DNA from: Allorhodopirellula solitaria
Lineage (GTDB): Bacteria > Planctomycetota > Planctomycetia > Pirellulales > Pirellulaceae
Assembly (NCBI RefSeq): GCF_007859855.1
Contig: NZ_SJPK01000002.1
Location: forward strand, 253,934 to 317,933
Length of the DNA stretch: 64,000 bases
Direction: 5' to 3'
The translations under genes and the position numbers were made by a program. The notes beneath the pieces are model-generated. The model was not told the DNA's origin, searched no databases, and saw only the letters and a list, made by a program, of their open reading frames with translations. This document shows positions 1 through 9,286 of the stretch, piece by piece (the stretch's first letter is position 1; every line of letters starts with the position of its first letter).

Positions 1-219
1 CACAATCGCAGCTTGTTGATGAGCATCCAAAATGGCGTCTGTTGTGATTGCGGGATTTTTGGCAACACGATAGAGCGCTTCCAAATCGGAATCCCCCATA
101 CATGCGCCGGGTTGGGACTCAGCGATTTTCGAAAACTGCTCGACAATCGTTTTAACGCGTTTTTCTCGTCTCAGGTCGCCTAATTCAAGCCAAGCGAACT
201 CCGATTCAATCCATTCCAT
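1..219 (-). CDS. IS4/Tn5-type transposase, N-terminal fragment cut by window edge
   Basis: Reading the minus strand from an ATG at 219 gives 73 codons that stay open to the window edge. The peptide begins MEWIESEFAWLELGDLRREK and continues with a conserved-looking block around residues 30-60 (ESQPGACMGDSDLEALYRV), then a segment ending in DAHQQAA. This matches the DNA-binding N-terminal domain of Tn5/IS4-family transposases, where a GD-x-R-R-x-K-R helix is followed by a YR motif. The catalytic DDE core lies outside the window, so integrity cannot be judged. It marks an insertion sequence at the left edge. Family recognition is from pattern memory, not a search. Confidence 0.75.
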   Translation of the reverse strand, partial: MEWIESEFAWLELGDLRREKRVKTIVEQFSKIAESQPGACMGDSDLEALYRVAKNPAITTDAILDAHQQAAIV

Positions 220-439
220 CGCCACAGCCCTCCCTGAGCACACTGAGATCCTTTATGTGCCTGTGTATCTACCCGAAAAGATGTGTAGGATAAAGAGGGC
301 GTTGCCTGGGGCTGTCGTAGGACTGCCCCGTTGGGGCGTTGTCATGAGCTATCTTCAGCAATCGATAGAATGCTGCAATCGTTCAATCGACGTCCCGAAG
401 CGAGGCTGAGGTGCTCAGCACGTATCGTCCCCGCGTTCC
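220..439. other. Intergenic stretch left of the operon, probable IS end
   Basis: No gene is supported here. The short string TGTGTAGGATAAAGAGG near 282-298 loosely recalls the TGTGTATAAGAG ends of Tn5-like elements and would be the right distance upstream of the transposase start, so the IS boundary may be near 300. A small GCCCC-GTT-GGGGC hairpin follows near 326-338. The IS end assignment is a guess. Confidence 0.3.
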
Positions 440-2317
440 TTACTGGGCCTCGGACTTGTCGCGGAGTTCGTGGCGGTAATAGGTCTCCAGGCACAGCGTG
501 GCCATGGCGGTGGTGTAGACCGAGCCCCCATAGCCGCCCCACAATGAGGTGTCGGGCCAACTTCCATCTTTCTGCTGGGTCGAGAGCAGTCGCTGTTTCA
601 TGGCCTGGTTCCAGCTTTTCCAGGCGTCGTCTTGGAGTTGGTGCAAGGCGAGCGAGGCGTAGTACCAGTAGTAATAGTTGTCCGGTCCGATCTGATGGCC
701 GGGGAGGGAGGCGAGTAGTGCGGTTTCAGCTTCCTGAACGGTATCGGGTGGCACCTTTTCGCCGATGAGCAATCGCACGGCGAGGGCTTCGGCGGTCATT
801 GTGGGGGTCGTTCTCTCGCCCGGGCGATAGCACGCCAAACCTCCTGCCCGGCCGCTACGCACGGTCGTGAGAAACCGCTCAACACCTCGCTGCATCGACT
901 CCTCGCCGTCGAGCGCACCGGCCCGCCGAGCTCCGTCGATTAGCAGTGCCTGCCAACCGAGCTGGCTGAGGTCTCCCCTGTCACCACGTGTGTAACGCCA
1001 GCCTCCGGTGACCGGATGCTGGGTTGATTTGGAGTACGCGATAGCGCGGCGGGTTGCCTCGATGGCTGCCGGGTCCTGAGTCATGGCTGCCGCTTCGGCG
1101 AGTGAGAGTGATGCCATCGCATGGCAGTAATGCGCAGCATAGACAGAGGCGTCTCCGGCCAGGGATCCATCATCGCGTTGACGGCCGAGCAGGTAGACGA
1201 GACCCCGATACACCGCTTCGGGATACTCGCCGGATTGATGCGTATTGCCTGCACCGAGGAGCGCGAGGAGTGCCAGACCGGTCAATCCGGTTTCGGCGCG
1301 TTTGCCCGCTGCCCCACGCTGCAGACCCAATGGTGCTCGTTCGCGGCCGGCGCCGCTCGAGAGCGGGTCCCAGGCGCCGTCGGCACGCTGGTGTTTGGTG
1401 AGATAGCGGAGTGCTGCCGCGACGGCGGCTTCGGTACTCGCATCGCCGCCGGTTGTCTCGATCGCTACCGATTTCGCGGCCCCTTGTCGGGCAGCGAAAT
1501 CAGAATCGATCTCTCCCGGGATCAACCCCTTGGCAGCGGGCGATGCCGGGGGCTGCTCCGCGGCTGGGTCGACTGTCGGCGACTCGACCGCAGTGGCCGC
1601 GACTGCCGGACGCTCGACCGCTGGAGTCTTCGCCGCGACCGGTTCGGCAGGTGCATCGGCAGGCATTTTAGGAGTCGGTTCAGCCGGCGGTGGGGGCTCG
1701 GCAGAGGCCAGCGTTTCGTTCAACCAATCGCCCAACGCATCGATATCGCTGCCCGCGTCGGTGGGCGAAGGCATCTTTGCGGCCGCCAGCGTGGTGGGCA
1801 TCATGTCGCTCAAAGACGTCGCGGCAGGCTTGGACGCCGTTTCCTGCGGGGAATCGCTGGGGTTCTCGCTCGCTGTCTTTACTGGCGGAGGAAGTTCCTC
1901 GATAGGACGCGCTAGCGAAAGCGGTGCGATTGCCGCGGGCCGCGTATCGGAGTCCACGTCTTGGTCCTGTTCCCCCTGTGCATCGTCGGGAGAATCTGCG
2001 GCGGCGGTATCGGCCGACGTGAGGCTGGGGTCGAAAACAGCGACAGAAACCTCTTCGCTACCCCGCTCCGCGGTGGAATCGTCAACACGCTGGCCGCCTG
2101 AAAAGAACAGAGACATGCGGGGCGTGAAAATAAGAATGGCTGCGTGCAATCCAATCGAGATCAACAAGCAGATCACCGCCGCAGCGCGACCGCTGCTCTT
2201 GCGGCGGCGCAGCAGCATCACCGTTGCGATTAGCAGACCTACCGCGAGCAGAGCAATCATCCGCACGGCGGTCGGATTGTGCCAGAAGTAGTCCGTATTG
2301 AGTAACGGCGTATTCAC
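440..2317 (-). CDS. Membrane-anchored prenyltransferase/squalene-oxidase-repeat protein
   Basis: A 625-aa protein. Two membrane segments lie at about residues 17-36 and 49-66, followed by a long Ala/Pro/Glu-rich linker (about 100-290). The C-terminal half (about 300-610) has several repeats of the type YLTKHQRADGAWDP, YLLGRQRDDGSLAG and RLLSTQQKDGSWPD. These QxxDGSW motifs are the helical alpha/alpha-barrel repeats of prenyltransferase and squalene-cyclase families. The catalytic DXDD of cyclases was not seen, so a binding or scaffolding role is as likely as an enzyme. It is the last gene of an operon with ExbB- and ExbD-like proteins, 12 bp after exbD, which suggests that it is coupled to a proton-driven envelope complex. 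The substrate is unknown. Confidence 0.8.
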   Translation of the reverse strand: MNTPLLNTDYFWHNPTAVRMIALLAVGLLIATVMLLRRRKSSGRAAAVICLLISIGLHAAILIFTPRMSLFFSGGQRVDDSTAERGSEEVSVAVFDPSLTSADTAAADSPDDAQGEQDQDVDSDTRPAAIAPLSLARPIEELPPPVKTASENPSDSPQETASKPAATSLSDMMPTTLAAAKMPSPTDAGSDIDALGDWLNETLASAEPPPPAEPTPKMPADAPAEPVAAKTPAVERPAVAATAVESPTVDPAAEQPPASPAAKGLIPGEIDSDFAARQGAAKSVAIETTGGDASTEAAVAAALRYLTKHQRADGAWDPLSSGAGRERAPLGLQRGAAGKRAETGLTGLALLALLGAGNTHQSGEYPEAVYRGLVYLLGRQRDDGSLAGDASVYAAHYCHAMASLSLAEAAAMTQDPAAIEATRRAIAYSKSTQHPVTGGWRYTRGDRGDLSQLGWQALLIDGARRAGALDGEESMQRGVERFLTTVRSGRAGGLACYRPGERTTPTMTAEALAVRLLIGEKVPPDTVQEAETALLASLPGHQIGPDNYYYWYYASLALHQLQDDAWKSWNQAMKQRLLSTQQKDGSWPDTSLWGGYGGSVYTTAMATLCLETYYRHELRDKSEAQ

Positions 2318-2329
2318 GTCGATTGCTCG

Positions 2330-2734
2330 CTACCTCCGCTTGGTCGCCACCCCGATTTGCTGCACGCCCGACGCACGGACCATTTGCAGGACGCCAGCGA
2401 CCTGTCCATAGGGAATGCTGTCGTCAGCGCGCACGGCAACCTTGAGGGCTGGATAGCTGTCGTGTTGAGATCGCAGAACACTAGTGAGTTGATCCGGTGA
2501 GACAGCATTGCCGTCGAGAGTGAGAGTGCCAGCAGCAGTGAACTCGACGATTCGTTCGTCGGGGAGTCGGGCCATCGAGTTCAACTCGCCCACACTCGGT
2601 ACGTTGACCTGCAGGTGGCTTTCCCCATTGTCGAGCTTGCTGCCGACCATGAAAAAAATCACGAGCAGAAACACCACATCAATCATGGGCGTGAGGTTGA
2701 TCGTCGCCGTTTCAGGATTGGACCGTCGAATCAT
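2330..2734 (-). CDS. ExbD/TolR-family biopolymer transport protein
   Basis: A 134-aa protein with a short cytoplasmic N-terminus, one membrane helix at about residues 18-35 and a periplasmic domain. The motif NLTPMIDVVFLLVIFFMV carries the conserved membrane Asp (D19) that ExbD and TolR use for proton coupling. The length is typical for the family. It directly follows the ExbB-like gene: the start codon at 2734 abuts the upstream stop at 2735. In known systems ExbB/ExbD form an inner-membrane motor that energises envelope processes. The partner here is probably not TonB, since none is visible; the neighbouring prenyltransferase-repeat and TPR proteins are the candidates. Confidence 0.92.
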   Translation of the reverse strand: MIRRSNPETATINLTPMIDVVFLLVIFFMVGSKLDNGESHLQVNVPSVGELNSMARLPDERIVEFTAAGTLTLDGNAVSPDQLTSVLRSQHDSYPALKVAVRADDSIPYGQVAGVLQMVRASGVQQIGVATKRR

Positions 2735-3739
2735 CTATGCGGCTTTGCGTTTGCGTGGTGCTCGGCCAGCACCGGAGTTCTCAAGACCCTCGGCAGAAAT
2801 ACAGTCGATCACTCGCTGGCAAAGCTTATCGATCTCGCCGAGATACCGATCTGATTTGGCGCTGAAGTACATATATGCGAGATAAGCGGGAATCGCCACA
2901 CTGAGTCCGCCGGCCGTGGTCATCAATGCGGTGCTGATTCCAGCGGCGAGTAGATCGCTCTGACCTCCGGTCTGTGAACCAAGGTTTTCGAACGCTTCAA
3001 TCATTCCGAGCACGGTGCCGAGTAGCCCAATCAATGGGGTGACGTTACTGATCGCATGGAAGACACGCAGGAATCGGCGGAGGGATTCACCCACCCGATC
3101 GCCCGCATCGATTACGGCCTGTTCAATTTCCATCATCGGCCGGCCCCAACGCCGCACAGCAGCATGAAAGACTTCCGCGACCGGGCAATCGAATTCATCA
3201 CAGATCGATGTGGCTTCTTCGTAACTGAGTTGTCCATCTTCGACACACTCGGTGAATCGCCGAACAAAGGGTTTGGGGATTACTCGCGAGCGTCGCAGTG
3301 CGATCATGCGTTCGAGTGACAAACCGATAACGATCAGCGACCCGATCGCCAGGGGGATCATCAGCCAACCGCCCTCACTGAACTTGCGGATCATCTCGGG
3401 CATCTCCCAAGCGGACGATTCCTCCGTTTCGGCAGCCACCTCGCTCGCTGCCTCCTCAGGAGCTGCTGGGATCGAAAACTGGTTGGCCGAACCGCTCTGA
3501 GATTTCGGTGCGTTGGCAATTCGGGCGGCGGGGCCCGAGGACGCTCCAAAGCCGCCGGGGTAGGTACTGGGCGCCGATGAGCTCGAAAAACCACCTGAGT
3601 TGTAGCCGTAGTTCGGTGCCGATCGCTGGTTCTGGGCCGCTGCGGGAGTTGTCGTAGCAGCGAGCACAAGCGAGCAGCAGAAACGGGCCACCAAAGGCAT
3701 CGGCAAGGCGAATGGGGTGAGAAGTCGAAGATTCATCAT
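2735..3739 (-). CDS. MotA/TolQ/ExbB proton-channel family protein
   Basis: A 334-aa protein. The N-terminus is a signal-like hydrophobic segment (about residues 12-36, ending TPAAAQ), then a Gly/Ser/Ala-rich low-complexity stretch to about residue 110. The channel domain follows, with membrane helices near 125-142, 231-251 and 268-295. The block SNVTPLIGLLGTVLGMIEAF is the family signature. The long N-terminal extension is common in planctomycete ExbB-like proteins and unlike the short enteric ones. Its start overlaps the stop of the upstream TPR gene by 4 bp (3736-3739), which indicates translational coupling. Function is inferred to be proton-motive energisation together with the ExbD gene downstream. 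Confidence 0.9.
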   Translation of the reverse strand: MMNLRLLTPFALPMPLVARFCCSLVLAATTTPAAAQNQRSAPNYGYNSGGFSSSSAPSTYPGGFGASSGPAARIANAPKSQSGSANQFSIPAAPEEAASEVAAETEESSAWEMPEMIRKFSEGGWLMIPLAIGSLIVIGLSLERMIALRRSRVIPKPFVRRFTECVEDGQLSYEEATSICDEFDCPVAEVFHAAVRRWGRPMMEIEQAVIDAGDRVGESLRRFLRVFHAISNVTPLIGLLGTVLGMIEAFENLGSQTGGQSDLLAAGISTALMTTAGGLSVAIPAYLAYMYFSAKSDRYLGEIDKLCQRVIDCISAEGLENSGAGRAPRKRKAA

Positions 3740-5910
3740 CGTCGTAGGGTGCCTGGGGACGAGGTGCCGTCGGTCGTCATCGCAGCGAGGCGACGGCGAG
3801 CACCGTTGGCGTGTGGCGAGTCACCGAACCGGCTAACGAGTGCGGAATAGCAAATGGTCGCCTCGCGTGTCCTCCCCAATTGCTCGAACGATTTTCCCGC
3901 CTGAACGAGCGCGGCGGCTGTCCATTGGTCACAATCGCCGATCCCCTCGACCTGTCGGTAGGCCGTGATTGCCTCGTGAAAGTTTTCCTGCATGAAGAAC
4001 GTTTCGCCAATCATCCACTGAGCCCGTCCACGCAGATCCGATTCCGCTCGGCCGGACCGAACAATCTGTTCTAGTAAGGCGCGTCCGCGATCGAAACGCA
4101 ATTCACGGATCTCCAAACTCGCCGAGAGTAGATCCGTCATGGCCACGCTACCGGCTCCATCACCGTCTCGGTCAGACTGCATCGCGGCTGCTCGGGCAGC
4201 TGCGATCCGCGTTTTGGCCTGGGGTATATCGCCCACCTCTGTCGCCGTCTCCGCAAGACGAAGTAATGTGGCGAAATCGTCGGCACCATCGTCATCGACG
4301 ATATGTTCCCAGAGTTTTAACGACCGCGCCGTCTTGCCGTTCTGCAAGAGCGCCTCGGCAAACAATCGTTTGACATGCAGAGTGCGTCCCCGGGCAACGG
4401 TTTCCTGTTTAGCGGCCTCGGTATTTTGCCGTTCGTACAGCCCAGGCTCCTCCTCGGCCGCCATGGCCAGCATGGACCACTGGCCCGTCCGACCGGCCCA
4501 GCGACAGGCTGCCTCGCGGACCCCACCGGTGACCAGTTTTCCCGATTTGGTTTGCATTCGAGCACTGAGGCTGTCGGGGCTGCGTTGGCTTTCGTCTCGA
4601 GCCGTTAACCAACCCATTGCGATCCTTTGGGCGGCGGCATCGTGACCGTCCGTGTGGAGTTGGTGAAGTGTTTCTGTGGCAACTTTCCCGTGTTCGTCAA
4701 TCAGCGAAAGAGCCGTCGCGTAGGCGACTTCGGCATCGGGCGCACCAGCGGAAGCCGCCGCCATCAACCCGGCTTGCAGGATGCTGAGATCACCAGCAAC
4801 GAGTGGTGACATCAGCACGTAATCGTGCTGCTCAATCAAGTACGTCCGCAGTTGCTCGGAGAGCTCGCCGTCCGAGCCACAGGCGGTCTTGACGACCTCG
4901 CATGTGGCCGAGGATCGGGGGTGCTTGTTCAATAGTGCGGCGCGTGTTTTCTCGACTCCCTCTTCGTCGTCCAAGCGAGTCTGGCAACTGATCTTCAGCA
5001 GCAGCGCCGATGGGGCATCGGAGTGGTCGGGGTGATGGTCCAAGAACTTTTGGACCGCATCGAGAGATTTTTGGATATGCTCCGGGCTGCCGCTATCGTT
5101 GGCGGCCATCACGAGTGTCCATGCATAACCGAGTCTCGCCGTGGCGATGTCCGGACCGGCCTGACGCGAGGCATGGTTGCTGAACATCTCAACAGCCAGC
5201 CGGTAGGCTTTCCCAGCAGTCAGCTTGTCGTCGCTATCGAGCGCTCCCGCAGCGATCGCCAATAGCGTGTCTCCGGTGCGGCTGCTCGTGGATGCTTGAT
5301 CGGCCGACTCTGCTGCGAGTGTTGCCCAACGCAGAGCGTCGGCGTGCCGACCGTTCGCTGTCAGGCTGGATGCGGCTGCATTCCAGATCACATCGGCTTT
5401 CTCAACGGCGAGTTCGTCGGCCTGCTCGCCGACGAGTCGCTCACAGATCGCCGAGGCGGTATGGTAGATCTCGGCGGCATCGTCACGGCGTTGTTCTTGT
5501 TCACAGCGGCGTGCGATGCGAACGACTGCCGCGAGCGTGCGAAGAGACTGCTGATCACGGAGATCGATTTCCGCTACGGCGGCGACAGCCGCACCCAGGT
5601 CTTCACTATCGACCGCCGCGATCAAGTTCGTAGCGGTAGTATCGGGGCTTTCGGCTCGCGAGACCGCCGCAGGCACGGCGAGCAAGATGCATAGGGCGAC
5701 TGCTCCGATTCGGACTCGGCGAAAGTGCCGAGGGGTTCCTGGAGCTTGCCGATCTTGCTCGACGCCACCGCGAGACTTGACGAGACCACCCCACGTGCGC
5801 ACCCGGTGCTCAGCACTGGCGAGGCGCCAATGCCAGCGGGAAGTTAGGTGGTCGTGGGAGGATTGGTCCGTTCGCGCCATCGTGGTTACTCGCGGAGTGA
5901 GAGAAGTCAT
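3736..5910 (-). CDS. Secreted or membrane-anchored TPR-repeat protein
   Basis: A 724-aa protein with a hydrophobic segment at about residues 68-87 (IGAVALCILLAVPAAVSRAE) after a long basic N-terminus, so it is probably exported or anchored. An internal start at residue 11 is possible. The remainder is helical and Ala/Leu/Asp-rich with TPR-like units, clearest at the C-terminus, where QWMIGETFFMQENFHEAITA and the following AALVQAGKSFEQLGRTREAT repeat each other in register. This resembles the TPR region of outer-membrane assembly and tol-pal proteins (YbgF-like). It lies between the aminotransferase (14 bp gap) and ExbB (4 bp overlap), so it is presumably the periplasmic part of the ExbBD-linked system. 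Confidence 0.75.
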   Translation of the reverse strand: MTSLTPRVTTMARTDQSSHDHLTSRWHWRLASAEHRVRTWGGLVKSRGGVEQDRQAPGTPRHFRRVRIGAVALCILLAVPAAVSRAESPDTTATNLIAAVDSEDLGAAVAAVAEIDLRDQQSLRTLAAVVRIARRCEQEQRRDDAAEIYHTASAICERLVGEQADELAVEKADVIWNAAASSLTANGRHADALRWATLAAESADQASTSSRTGDTLLAIAAGALDSDDKLTAGKAYRLAVEMFSNHASRQAGPDIATARLGYAWTLVMAANDSGSPEHIQKSLDAVQKFLDHHPDHSDAPSALLLKISCQTRLDDEEGVEKTRAALLNKHPRSSATCEVVKTACGSDGELSEQLRTYLIEQHDYVLMSPLVAGDLSILQAGLMAAASAGAPDAEVAYATALSLIDEHGKVATETLHQLHTDGHDAAAQRIAMGWLTARDESQRSPDSLSARMQTKSGKLVTGGVREAACRWAGRTGQWSMLAMAAEEEPGLYERQNTEAAKQETVARGRTLHVKRLFAEALLQNGKTARSLKLWEHIVDDDGADDFATLLRLAETATEVGDIPQAKTRIAAARAAAMQSDRDGDGAGSVAMTDLLSASLEIRELRFDRGRALLEQIVRSGRAESDLRGRAQWMIGETFFMQENFHEAITAYRQVEGIGDCDQWTAAALVQAGKSFEQLGRTREATICYSALVSRFGDSPHANGARRRLAAMTTDGTSSPGTLRR

Positions 5911-5923
5911 GCCGTCGGCAAAA

Positions 5924-7114
5924 TCAGGCAGCGGCTCGGGCCGCTGCGGCGTAGAACGATGCGATCGCGTCGACGACGCGGCCCTGTTCCGCTTCGGTGA
6001 GCGACGGGAAGACAGGGAGGTTGAGCACCTCGCGGCTGGCTCGCTCTGTCTCGGTCAGGCCGTTGTGACGGAACTCGATGTCCTGGAAACATTCCTGTTC
6101 GTGCATCGGAACGGGGTAGTAGATCTCCGAACCGATACTGCGTTCGGACAGATAGCTGCGCAGTTGATCGCGACGACCACCATCTACGCGAATCGCGTAT
6201 TGGTTCCACACGTGTGTCGCGTTGGCGTCACGTGTGGGAAGCGTGATCGCCTCACTGCTGACGACGCCGGCCTCTTGGAGCAAGCGGTCATAGCGATCGG
6301 CGACTTCCGTCCGCGCATCAATCGCAGCGCTGAGGTGACGTAGTTTGACCCGTAGGACTGCGGCTTGGAATGTATCGAGTCGGCTGTTGATACCCACAAC
6401 TTGGTGGTAGTAGCGAGGTCGCATGCCATGACCAGCGAACAGTCGCAGCCGATCGGCGAGAGCAGCGTCGCGGGTCGTGATCATCCCGCCATCGCCCATC
6501 CCGCCAAGGTTCTTGGTTGGATAGAAGCTAAAGCAACCGATCTCGCCCCAGCTTCCAGCAGGACGTGAGTGATACGCCGCACCGATTGCTTGAGCGGCGT
6601 CCTCGATCACGGGAATGTCGTGTTTTCCCGCGATCTGGCAAATGCTATCGATTTGCGCACATTGGCCGAACAGGTGAACAGGAATGATCGCTTTGGTCTT
6701 CGTCGAGATCAGCGATTGAATTGATTGCGGATCGACATTGAAGGTGTCCGGGCAAATGTCTGCGAAGACGGGCGTGGCACCGAGCCGAGTGATGCAGCTC
6801 ACCGAGGCAAAAAAGGTGAACGACGGCACAATGACTTCATCGCCGGGGCCGATATTCAGCGCCATCAGAGCGAGCAGCAAGGCATCACTGCCCGATGCAC
6901 AGCCGACGGCATTGTCGACCTGGCAGTATCCGGCGACCTCGCACTCGAGTTCCGTTACGTCGGGGCCGAACAGAAAACGACCGCTGTCGACGACGTCGGT
7001 CAGGGCCTCAATGAATTCTTCCCGGTGTGGCCGGTTGTCGCGGTTGACATCGAGAAGGGGAACACCGGCGGGGGTGGGTTGGGTGGTGGGCTGTTGGGCC
7101 ATCAGAGTTATCAT
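5924..7114 (-). CDS. DegT/DnrJ/EryC1/StrS-family PLP aminotransferase
   Basis: A 396-aa protein, the usual length for sugar aminotransferases of this family. The cofactor-binding core is visible: GCASGSDALLLAL near residue 71, VIEDAAQAIGA around D172, and FSFYPTKNLGGMGDGG with the Schiff-base lysine at K201. Family members transfer an amino group to a keto sugar nucleotide for surface polysaccharides. Alternative starts are residue 1 (7114) and residue 5 (7102, MAQQPTT); neither has a convincing ribosome-binding site. It stops 14 bp before the TPR gene and is probably the first gene of the operon, which would link glycan modification with the ExbBD envelope module. The exact sugar cannot be told. 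Confidence 0.92.
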   Translation of the reverse strand: MITLMAQQPTTQPTPAGVPLLDVNRDNRPHREEFIEALTDVVDSGRFLFGPDVTELECEVAGYCQVDNAVGCASGSDALLLALMALNIGPGDEVIVPSFTFFASVSCITRLGATPVFADICPDTFNVDPQSIQSLISTKTKAIIPVHLFGQCAQIDSICQIAGKHDIPVIEDAAQAIGAAYHSRPAGSWGEIGCFSFYPTKNLGGMGDGGMITTRDAALADRLRLFAGHGMRPRYYHQVVGINSRLDTFQAAVLRVKLRHLSAAIDARTEVADRYDRLLQEAGVVSSEAITLPTRDANATHVWNQYAIRVDGGRRDQLRSYLSERSIGSEIYYPVPMHEQECFQDIEFRHNGLTETERASREVLNLPVFPSLTEAEQGRVVDAIASFYAAAARAAA

Positions 7115-7309
7115 CCGTGAAATTGAGCGAGAAAACCCGAAATTCCATTTTCGGCTTGCTCAGCCGGCCGCGGCAGCCGTGAGCACTCAATGTCCTGTGT
7201 ACGACTCTGCGGCTGCATGGGTCAAGAGAAGAAATAACCCCGTGACCCCTGCCTACCCGAACCCCGCAGCCGACGCCCTGTTCATTGAGCGGCGTCCCAA
7301 ATCAGCGAT

Positions 7310-8830
7310 TTACTTCGCAAATGTCAACGTCATCCGCTCGATGATCGGTTTGGACTTGTTCTCGGTGGAGTCGTTCAGACGCAGTTGGACTTGGAATCCA
7401 TAACCTGCTGGCAGTTCAGAGAGCTCCAGTTCCGCTGGGGTTTTCGCGATTTGCTTTGGAAATCCCGGGATGTAGTCGTAACTCTCTTTGATCTCGGTCC
7501 AGTCCGTCCACTGATCAATCTTGCCATCTTGGTCGGTATCGACGCCGACGCGAGCCTCGACGGTCTCCACCCAGGGACCGGGGCTGACATAGTCGGTCGC
7601 TTGTTGAGTAGCGAGGTAAAACTGTCCTTCGGCGAACGCGATATCCGGGTCTGGGTGACCGTTGCCAATATTGTCGCACCATGTGAACGGCTCATCGATG
7701 GACGGTGATGTGAACCAACCCACACTCATCTGATGGCCGCCCACGGGGTCGAAGTCACCGAAGAGGTAGTACTGCCCACCGATGCAAATCGCGGCCCAGT
7801 CGCCGTAGGCCTCCTGTTCCGGTTCATGCACCTCGTATTCGGCGACGTTCGTTGGGTAGTTCTGAGGATCCTCTTTGGTCCAGTGTGGGTGTCTGTACGT
7901 GGCGATCTTTCCGGTCGGTTCGGTGCGGTTGTCTACCGGCGGGGCGCGGAATTCGAAACCGTCGATGCCGTTCGGGCTGACCGCGTGTCCGGCGAGCGGC
8001 GAATCCCACGAACGTTTGTTCGCAGAAATCGGACTCCAGTCCTCGATGATGACGTGCATGTTTCCATCGAGATCACGGATGAAGCCAGCATCGCTACCGT
8101 GAGACGGATCCTTCACCGCCATCCCCATGTTCTTCCCAGGGACACCGTCAAACAGGTCCTCGTCAACATAGACATGAGGGTCTTGGTCGTTGGGAAAGTC
8201 ATAGTAGATCAGCGCCTTGCCATCGACCCATTCCGCGCTAGTGACCCACTTGGAAAACCCCTCAGTGACGGGACCGTGATGGACCCAGTTTTTCATGTCA
8301 CGGCTTTGCCAGGCATGGTAACCACCCTTGCTGGCTTTCAATCCGCCCGGTGCATTGTACTGGTTCGGAAACTGAGTTGTTTGCAGCGGGACGTCAAACC
8401 CTTCGAGGGTCGCTTCTTCCGGTTCAAACTCGGTCGTTGGTTCGGACGCCTGTCGACGTTTGTCTCCGCCATAGCGCCCGAACATCCAGTAGTTGTCGGG
8501 GGCAACCGTCAACAAGACCGGCGCGTCACGCAAGTTGACGGGACCGAGATTCTCAATCGGATTCCAGTTCTGCCAGATCGCTGATTGTGAGACCACGAGC
8601 GACTTGGCCGAACGCTTGTTATCGGTCGAGTGAACTTTTGTCGAGATCGTTGCCGATTCTGCTTGAGGTGAAACCGAGCCGTCTGCGACTGCAGCTCCTT
8701 CGGTGGATTCAAGGTTTTCCGCCCAGTCCGCGGCGCTGTCGATCGTCCAATCCTCTGCCTGCAATTCCGCGTTGGACGTCGGAATCACGACGAGCAGCGT
8801 GGCGAGTGAATAGAAGAATATCTTGAGCAT
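7310..8830 (-). CDS. Exported glycoside-hydrolase-like protein (GH43-like propeller)
   Basis: About 506 aa from the ATG at 8830. This start is chosen because it begins a clean signal peptide, MLKIFFYSLATLLVVIPTSNA, whereas the longer frame upstream to 8998 adds unlikely sequence. The body shows motifs of five-bladed propeller glycosidases: NYWMFGRYGG, GGYHAWQSRDMKNWVHHGPV, WAAICIGGQYYLFGDFDP and GHPDPDIAFAEGQFYLATQQ. A DTDQDGKIDQW segment near the C-terminus looks like a dockerin/EF-hand calcium loop. Neighbouring sulfatases suggest work on a sulfated marine polysaccharide. The subfamily and the catalytic Asp/Glu residues could not be fixed, so it could also be a non-catalytic binding protein. 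Confidence 0.75.
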   Translation of the reverse strand: MLKIFFYSLATLLVVIPTSNAELQAEDWTIDSAADWAENLESTEGAAVADGSVSPQAESATISTKVHSTDNKRSAKSLVVSQSAIWQNWNPIENLGPVNLRDAPVLLTVAPDNYWMFGRYGGDKRRQASEPTTEFEPEEATLEGFDVPLQTTQFPNQYNAPGGLKASKGGYHAWQSRDMKNWVHHGPVTEGFSKWVTSAEWVDGKALIYYDFPNDQDPHVYVDEDLFDGVPGKNMGMAVKDPSHGSDAGFIRDLDGNMHVIIEDWSPISANKRSWDSPLAGHAVSPNGIDGFEFRAPPVDNRTEPTGKIATYRHPHWTKEDPQNYPTNVAEYEVHEPEQEAYGDWAAICIGGQYYLFGDFDPVGGHQMSVGWFTSPSIDEPFTWCDNIGNGHPDPDIAFAEGQFYLATQQATDYVSPGPWVETVEARVGVDTDQDGKIDQWTDWTEIKESYDYIPGFPKQIAKTPAELELSELPAGYGFQVQLRLNDSTENKSKPIIERMTLTFAK

Positions 8831-9004
8831 TGCAAAGTTCCTGGAATGAGTGCCTGAAGTGATCAGTGATGTTTGCCTTGTCCTGCGATCGTAACAGAAC
8901 GGGCAGTTGAGCAGGTGCGGGATAGTCACTCGGTGCAACCTAACAACCGATCCAGCGATAGCCGAGTACTGTTTATTTTGGCCCCGCATTAAACACACGA
9001 GGTA

Positions 9005-9114
9005 GGTAACCCGATGCGTCAGCGAGGCAAATGCAACGTTTTGCTCAGTCAGCAGAGGAAAATGCAGTGCTTTGCGTGGTCAAGAGATGATCCTCGCTCA
9101 CGCGTCGGGTTACC
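9005..9114. repeat. MITE-like element with 23-bp terminal inverted repeats
   Basis: GGTAACCCGATGCGTCAGCG... at 9005-9027 is matched by its reverse complement at 9092-9114 (ending GCGTCGGGTTACC), 21 of 23 bases pairing. The arms enclose 64 bp with no ORF. It lies in the 456-bp gap between the GH43-like gene (start 8830) and the convergent end of the first sulfatase. Otherwise the gap shows nothing clear. It could be a nonautonomous mobile element or a transcript-ending structure. Confidence 0.7.
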
Positions 9115-9286
9115 AAAACCGCTTCGCAATCGAAAGCAAGCGGCATTCGGCGATAGCCCGGTTCACCCACTCCAAGCACGCGGGAGGACGATTTCATACC
9201 TGACGTTTTTCGGTCGGTTTGCATGGTCCCCAACGCGCAGCGCCCTGGGTCGGGTTGCGGTGATGCGCTGTTTATTGAGCCCGGAA

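Noticed and set aside
1121-2291. 264- and 253-residue ORFs opposite the prenyltransferase-repeat gene
   Set aside because: Arg- or Ser/Ala-rich mirror translations of the Ala/Pro-rich linker, with no motif.
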